64,000 bases of DNA from Sisyra terminalis. Its lineage: Eukaryota; Arthropoda; Insecta; Neuroptera; Sisyridae. The notes under the pieces are model-generated. The model was not told the origin of the DNA. It did not search any database and saw only the letters and a program-made list of their open reading frames with translations. This document shows positions 58,400-64,000 of this stretch, in pieces. The stretch spans positions 14,154,001 through 14,218,000 of the forward strand of contig OY292276.1 in NCBI GenBank assembly GCA_958496175.1, given 5' to 3'. The position numbers and the translations under genes were made by a program. Position 1 is the first letter of the stretch; each line of letters starts with the position of its first letter.

Positions 58400-60742
58400 T
58401 AACTCACATTAATAAGCTACTCATTGCTTATTTCACCCCTATCTTTACTTAGCACCACTTTCTAAGTAGTCGAAAAAATCAAAATTTACTTTTTTTTTTA
58501 GATATGTAGATCAAAAAGTTTTTTTAATTAAATCTACTTTTAGATCTAAATCTATTTTAAGAATGATGGAGATAGAAAAATGGAAAAACATGGATAAAAT
58601 AACCAGTGAAATCCTGAATCCATAAAGAAAGGATGTAGACTTCTTCGATCTAAAAAATCTTTAAGGTCTCCTGAAGGATAAAAAATTGGAAAAAATAGTT
58701 CAAGTCGCGAATTACTAAACCTGTCATAGACGAAGAAAGTATTCACAATTAACAATTTTTTTTCTTTATAAATGGTTAAATAAGTGTTTAATCTAAAGAA
58801 AACCATATAAAGAGCAATCTGTGTCTAGATATTTGACGTTTTTGATAGTAAATTTCGTTTTTTGTATGATTATATGTAGTGTTATCATTTCGTATGGAAA
58901 TTGTATACTTTATATATAATCAAATTGTGCTGGTATATTATTCAGTATATTCAAGAAGTAATTCTGTTGAAAAATTTAACATTTATAGTTTTAAACAATG
59001 ATATTCTCTAATTTTGTTTCTCCTACAAAATGCAAGTGAAATTTTGGTATGAATTTTATCCGAAAATAATTTCGGGTCACGTATTAACTCGTACTCTTCT
59101 TAGTTACAATAATTTCTCAGGCTCTTCTTATCAAGTTCCACTGATACTCGCGTAAATTTAAATTCTTGCCAAGAAATACGTGAGTCAATAAATGATAAAT
59201 CTATTGGTAACGTTTAAAGAAGAAGGTGATTTTGTTTCGTTTGCTTAACCACCTACTGATTAAAAGTCAATGCCCTTGCTGTTTATTACGATCAAATTAT
59301 GTATGTGTAATATTATTCTTCTTACGTGCACAGATACAATAATTGAAAGAATTTGTGGTTACTCTTAAACGCCATTGTAAAATAAATTGAATAAATTGAC
59401 AAAAAAATCACAAGTCTATAATGCGGTGCGGGTTTTTATGCGTCTACTATTAAGTTGCCACATTTAAAATTAGAAAATAGTGGTCGAAGAAAATTTCATT
59501 TATTCTATGGGTCACAAGTTCAGGCATTTATTTTATTGATTGTAAACTAACTGAGTTGACTCGTAAAGTTTAATTCAGCATTATTCTTTGAGTTTATCTT
59601 TGACCTCAACTAAAACTGTCTCAATTTAATTTGTTGTTTTAGTACTTTTCAGGCATAAATATGTTTTTATTTTGATGTATAGGAGTAATTAAAAACATTA
59701 TATTAAACAAGCAAAGATTCTGCACTGATATAACGGAATTTTTGGTTTGTAAGAATTCATGTCGTTGATGTAAGGTAGTAAAGCATTTTTTATATTTATG
59801 TCGTAGTCACTGTTTCATCTAACTTTATTAGCTCAGAATAAATAGCTAGAAAAGGCGGAAGCTGTCGGGTTTTACTTCAAAAGAGTCTTTATTTTTAAGT
59901 GTCATACATTTTATCACTAAACTATCAATTTGATATATAATCAAAAGTTCTGAACCTTTCATATTCACTATTTAATTTCAAAGTAATAGGTTATCCCATT
60001 AGTTCCTTTCTTTTTTGTATTTAAAGAATACAGAATATTTAATATTTAGAAATGATTTATTTTGATATGTAAGAACCCTTTTGCTCTATTTCCGCCTTCC
60101 ATTACTCAGGAAGCCTCATTATGACTTCTGTCCAAAATTTTTGAGTTTTGGACCAATATTATTCCAAGATTTTCATTATAATAACAAGTGATCACAAACT
60201 GCATTAGCAGTAGGAAAATAGATCCCACAGTTTGAATGCGATTTTTTTCCATATTATGCACACTGCCCAAATCTTGGTTCATTTAATTATACTACTTTAT
60301 ATGCTTACAAAATTTTATTTCGATAAATTCTTATAATCTATTAAGCAAAATAAAATTGCATCTCCAAAATTATTTACTGTCCAAAACACAAAAATTTTGG
60401 AAAATGATATAATGAAGCTTTTTAAGAAATGAAAGAAGGAAATTAAGTAAAAGGATTCATAAAGAACAAAATAAATAATACTTAAAAATAAATATTATAT
60501 AATCATTTGATAAAGTAAGAACTTATGGGTCAATCTTATATATTGTTTCTCAAAATAATATACACAAGAAGCGAATCAATTTATAGAAAATCAAAAAAAT
60601 ATCATAAAATTTTAGTGTTATTTATGGTACATATTTTTTTTTATATATAGAGTAGTCAAAATTTGGAAACGGTCTGAAGAGTTGAAAATTTTCTACAAAG
60701 AAAGGTCGATAATAAATAAGGAATCAAAAAGAAAAATTTACT
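58400..60742. other. Non-coding stretch, repeat-poor at ~59.0-59.6 kb
   Basis: No gene is supported. An 84-codon minus-strand frame at 58,552-58,806 has no identifiable domain. Confidence 0.4.
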
Positions 60743-60750
60743 CTCTAATT

Positions 60751-60944
60751 CAGTGGTTTTTTACCCTGTTGAAGGTACTAATCCCCCAAGTTTATTACCA
60801 TATGCTTATTTACGGAGCCCTTCTTAATTGGAAAAATAAAATATGATTTTTTCTAATTCAAATCATACGTATATATTTATACGTAGGTTATATGAATGGT
60901 AATATGAATATGAGGTTCAACCAAACCCACGTTAAGAACCACGG
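60751..60944. mobile_element. hAT MITE, 194 bp, with 8-bp target duplication
   Basis: The left end CAGTGGTTTTTTACCC and right end GTTAAGAACCACGG are inverted copies of the common hAT terminus CAGTGGTTCTTAACC. Flanks CTCTAATT (60,743-60,750) and ATCTAAAT (60,945-60,952) match at 6 of 8. No coding sequence. A related element lies at 63,374-63,576. Confidence 0.8.
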
Positions 60945-61169
60945 ATCTAAATTAGAAAAATTGGAACTATATCTGTTCAAATAAAAAATAAATTACTTCA
61001 AAAGATCCTAAAAGATCCTTCCCGACCTGATCGCTGGAGATATTTAGTACTAGATGGAAAAGTTCAACCATTCAGGATACTTAATCTATCAGTAGACAAA
61101 AAAGGAAAACAAAACGACAGTAGGTGCCCTATCGATCAACATTAATCAGAATATTGAAAACTTTAATCA

Positions 61170-61985
61170 CTTCTTTAAAGTACAATTATTTCCAAATTTT
61201 AATATTTTTCATCTTCTTTTAGGGTAAACTAGATCTTCCTGATTAAATTGACGAGTTATTCACGGTTTTCGGTTAACCTATATAAATTATTGTCCAGTAC
61301 TCTACATTCAGAATAATCGCGAATTTTCTTTGTCCTTGACATCTTTTTTCTCCCAATTCCTCACCAGATCTTGATTTTATCATTGATTTAAAGTTGGAGG
61401 ACTTTGTACCAGTCTTCTCTCAAAACATACCCAGGATAAAGTACAATAGTTTCTAAATTTTAATATTTTTCATCTCCTTTAAAGATAAACTAGATCTCCC
61501 TGATTACATTGGCGAATTATTCACGGTTTTCGATTAACCTATATAAATTATTGTTCGGCACTCTGTATTCAGTACAATCGCGAATTTTCTTTATCCTCGA
61601 CATTTGTGGTCTGCCAATTCTTCACCAGATCTTAATTTTATCATTGATTTAAATTTAGAAGACTCTGTACCAGTCTCCTCTCAAAACATGCCCAGGATAC
61701 CTTCTTTGTCTTAAAGTTATTCCTGCACAGGATTTTCTTTCCTTAAGACTACTTCCTTGATCTGCAAATCTTTTCAAAAGTATTTAGAGAATTCTTCTAA
61801 GCAACTACTAGCTTCTAACAACTTTAAGAGTCCAGATCTTAGCTACGTATAAAAACAGAAATCAAATAGATATTTGATCTATCTTCCCTGAAGTTTAAGC
61901 TTTAAGTAGTCATTGCAGAAAAATTATTTGAATATCAGAAAAGCTTTGCCAGTAACTTCGATTCTGCGTTTAATCTCTTTATCTA
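61170..61985 (-). pseudogene. RTE-like LINE relic, C-terminal half, with internal tandem duplication
   Basis: Read on the minus strand, it begins with DLDKEIKRRIEVTGKAFLIF (near 61,985). It runs through LRKENPVQE-like sequence and GILGMF to GRPQMSRIKKIRDCTEYRV, then NNNLYRLIENRE, FANVIREI. This is the thumb and C-terminal order of the insect endonuclease-reverse transcriptase class (RRQMSWLKNIRDW... type, like 48,180-49,085). The terminal block is present twice because of the 261-bp duplication. Stops and shifts are frequent. No palm motif is visible upstream. Confidence 0.75.
61178..61699. repeat. Tandem duplication, 2 x 261 bp, within LINE relic
   Basis: 61,178-61,438 and 61,439-61,699 are two equal-length units. 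Both begin AAGTACAAT, include ATTCACGGTTTTCG and TATATAAATTATTGT, and end CCCAGGATA. They differ at scattered sites, and both encode the LINE C-terminal block on the minus strand. Confidence 0.8.
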
Positions 61986-63370
61986 AGTTCAGTTTTAATA
62001 TAGTAAATATTAATAATAGTTTTAAAATTGAAAACATTTTTATCGACTTGATCTAATTTTCAATGGCTTTCAGCACTGGATTGGATATTTTATCTAATAT
62101 TCACAAATAACGTACTGAAAAAAATGCTCGGCTTTAATAAACCAATAAACCAAAGATAATTTGGTGCAAACAATATTGGGCAATATATTTTTATGAACAC
62201 TTTATCTTCTCACTTATATTTTCAATGATCTCATTAAAAAGTGTTAAGAATTTGGGTTTTCGAGCAAAGGTAATGAAAAATCGGAGAAATAGATTAGGCA
62301 ACTTCCGTTATTACTTTCGGACTAAACTTTCAAATCTATAATTCGTCATATTATCTTTAACAATATAAAGCATTCTTGAAGAAGTGCTTCGGTTTTACTC
62401 TATTATAAAGGGATTTATTAGATTGTGCAACGCGTAAGTTCTATCAAATAGAATTTTAATTGGGTCCATGAGGAAAATGTTAAAATGACACTATAGGAAA
62501 CTTTTACTCGTTAATTCCATATTCCCAATCGAAAATCAACTAAATGGTGTATCCACATAGAATTTTCAACACATTCGAGTCGAGTTCTCACATATTCTGA
62601 ACGATTGTTTGATCTTGAACGGGGATAAGACGGTCAAGAACCTGAGGACGCGTGTCCTTGCCGGGCGGAGCAGAAGACCTTGCCAGCCGTAATGCAATCT
62701 TTCAACACACCCATCATCAATAAACTGAGCTCTTCTTCGATTCAAACGCTAATTTAACACGTTTTTTTTTTATAATGTTTAATGTGATGAACTTGGCCCA
62801 TCTCGTCGTCTAAGCAGTAAAAACGAAATTTATCAGAGAAACTATACGGTCCGTGATAATTCTCTTTAATCTTATCAAAATAATATCAAATCACTATAAT
62901 CGACTTATGCAACTGAGGAAAATTAGGGTCTAATCAACGAATATTATACAAACTCATCTGTATAATTATCTCCCATTATATCACATCATAAATTTACGAA
63001 CTAAAGGCCTAATGCTTATAAACATATACAATTAAGGGTGTTTTTATGCTTCTGGATTCAAGTTGAAATAATCTATGTTTCCGGTTTACTATTTAGTGTT
63101 TACCATTTGAAGTTAAAATTCTTCATTTAAATGCTGTTTTCAATTTTTTTTTTGTGAGTGCCTTTTGCATTAAATCATCAAATTGCTAATTGAAATTTCT
63201 ATTTAAAAAATGCAAATGTATATAATTATGGTTTTAGTTTCACTTAATGAAATAATTAAACGTTTATGAAAAGATATTAGGAAAGACGTTTTATTTTTAT
63301 TTTTACTACAAAGAGGAAAGAAAAGTAATTTTTTTAACATTTTTGTAATACGTCAGCCTCAGAAAGCTTA
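61986..63370. other. Non-coding stretch containing a GC-rich islet
   Basis: 62.4-63.0 kb is complex and repeat-poor around the GC-rich islet at 62,619. No gene is recognised. Confidence 0.4.
62619..62692. other. GC-rich islet in AT-rich DNA
   Basis: About 70 bp are clearly richer in G and C than their surroundings, with the hairpin AGGAC-GCGT-GTCCT (62,645-62,658) and CCGGGCGGAGCAG. Like the islet at 13,261 it contains GGGCGG. No frame, tRNA or repeat explanation is apparent. Confidence 0.4.
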
Positions 63371-63373
63371 GAT

Positions 63374-63576
63374 CAGTGGTTTTTAACATGGGTTCAATCG
63401 AACCCCAGGGGTTTGATGAGTCATTCTTACGGGTTCCACGGGTTCTTATTGCATTTGTTCATTTTGAACACTTATTTAGAAATATGTATTTTTATTTTAA
63501 TCTTGAAAAAATCAAACTTCATTTGTCCAATTAAAAAGGGGTCCGCGAAGGTGCATACGAAACTGTAGAACTACTG
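63374..63576. mobile_element. hAT MITE, 203 bp, with 8-bp target duplication
   Basis: CAGTGGTTTTTAACATGGGT, then TCAATCGAACCCCAGGGGTT is a classic hAT terminus with its palindromic GTTCGATCGAAC-type subterminal block. The right end is GTAGAACTACTG. Flanks GCTTAGAT (63,366-63,373) and TCTTAGAA (63,577-63,584) match at 6 of 8. No coding sequence. Confidence 0.8.
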
Positions 63577-63845
63577 TCTTAGAATGTTTTCCATTCTTCT
63601 GTTAGGGAATATTTGTATACTTAAGTAGTTCCAGAAATTGTTTCCTAGGGCCGAAGTTAATTTTTTTCCTAGCAGGTATTGTCCTCAAAAAGTTTTTTAT
63701 TTTTTTTCAAGCATCAAATTTCAAATATTTCCAAACCACAATTAATAAATACCGTTCTTTCAGGTCTAAATCAATGTACAATGTAAAGAATTTATCAGGA
63801 TGTGGTAGACCAAACAAATTAGCAGTGTTTTACTTCATTTATTCC

Positions 63846-63890
63846 AATTGCAAAGTTTCGTTGGTGTTATTCAAACTTCATCAGGCAACT
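63846..63890 (-). ncRNA. Hammerhead-like motif with intact core and longer stem I
   Basis: On the minus strand: AGTTGC, CTGATGA, A, a GTTTG/CCAAC stem II (one mismatch) with loop AATAACA, then GAAA, CTTT, GCAATT. Core CUGAUGA and GAAA are intact. Stem I pairs TTGC with GCAA and extends by a G-T and an A-T pair. Stem III is ACTT rather than self-complementary ACGT, which would disfavour the dimeric mechanism. Probably the end of another Penelope-like copy. No coding sequence follows before the window ends. Confidence 0.45.
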
Positions 63891-64000
63891 TGAAAATATT
63901 AGATAAAAAACACATTGCCTCATGATTAAAAACAAATTCATATGTCAGACTTATTGGTGAAACACACCGGAGTTAAAATTAAGTATTGGTATGTCATAAA

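Noticed and set aside
1..64000. CRISPR arrays, bacterial operons, rRNA or viral genes
   Set aside because: No regularly spaced repeats, no dense coding, no ribosomal-binding-site pattern, no rRNA core motifs and no recognisable viral coding sequence.

Overview
This is a strongly AT-rich eukaryotic window. It carries relics of RTE-like and Jockey-like LINEs, tRNA-derived SINEs, mariner and Tc1 transposons, hAT elements, a Helitron and Penelope-like ribozyme repeats. That mixture points to an arthropod, most likely an insect with a repeat-rich genome. The species cannot be read from the sequence. I found no intact host gene. The open frames are short, and the recognisable ones are broken transposon fragments. 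The window reads as an intergenic stretch or a giant intron.

Layout. 0-5 kb: a hAT-type MITE, a hammerhead-like motif and a 1.6-kb fold-back element with a 7-bp target duplication. 6.6-9.5 kb: a decayed LINE on the minus strand, then a hAT MITE whose 3' part was tandemly duplicated and later split by a 1,070-bp long-TIR element with a perfect 8-bp duplication. 11.5-12.2 kb: a palindromic repeat with paired hammerhead-like motifs and a Helitron-like 3' end. 17.9-19.1 kb: an unusual element full of inverted copies of a ~60-bp unit. 21.7, 25.4 and 32.8 kb: three copies of one SINE. 24.9-25.7 kb: a hAT element. 26.0-26.6 kb: a Helitron helicase relic split by a MITE with a perfect 9-bp duplication; a second copy of that MITE lies at 56.2 kb. 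33, 43.4, 48.2 and 61.2 kb: four RTE-like LINE relics. 36.2 and 51.9 kb: mariner relics. 42-43 kb: a hAT element with a transposase remnant. 46.3-46.6 kb: a palindromic Penelope-like insertion with a 14-bp duplication and hammerhead-like motifs. 53.4 kb: a Jockey-like reverse-transcriptase relic abutting a second SINE type. 60.8 and 63.4 kb: two short hAT MITEs.

Between these lie stretches with few recognisable repeats and more complex base composition (about 9.8-10.6, 22.8-24.2, 27-27.9, 30.3-31.6, 40.4-41.9, 44.7-45.3, 49.3-50.9, 59-59.6 and 62.4-63 kb). They include two GC-rich islets, a palindromic nuclear-receptor-type site and a CRE-type palindrome upstream of a tiny signal-peptide-like ORF. 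They are the best places to look for enhancers or unannotated small exons. A 20-nt sequence at 46,007-46,026 with strong splice-site flanks is a micro-exon candidate.

The most notable signals are the recurrent minimal hammerhead-like motifs at four loci, the two-copy MITE family with 9-bp duplications, and the 17.9-19.1 kb palindromic array. All boundaries come from reading by eye; none was computed.
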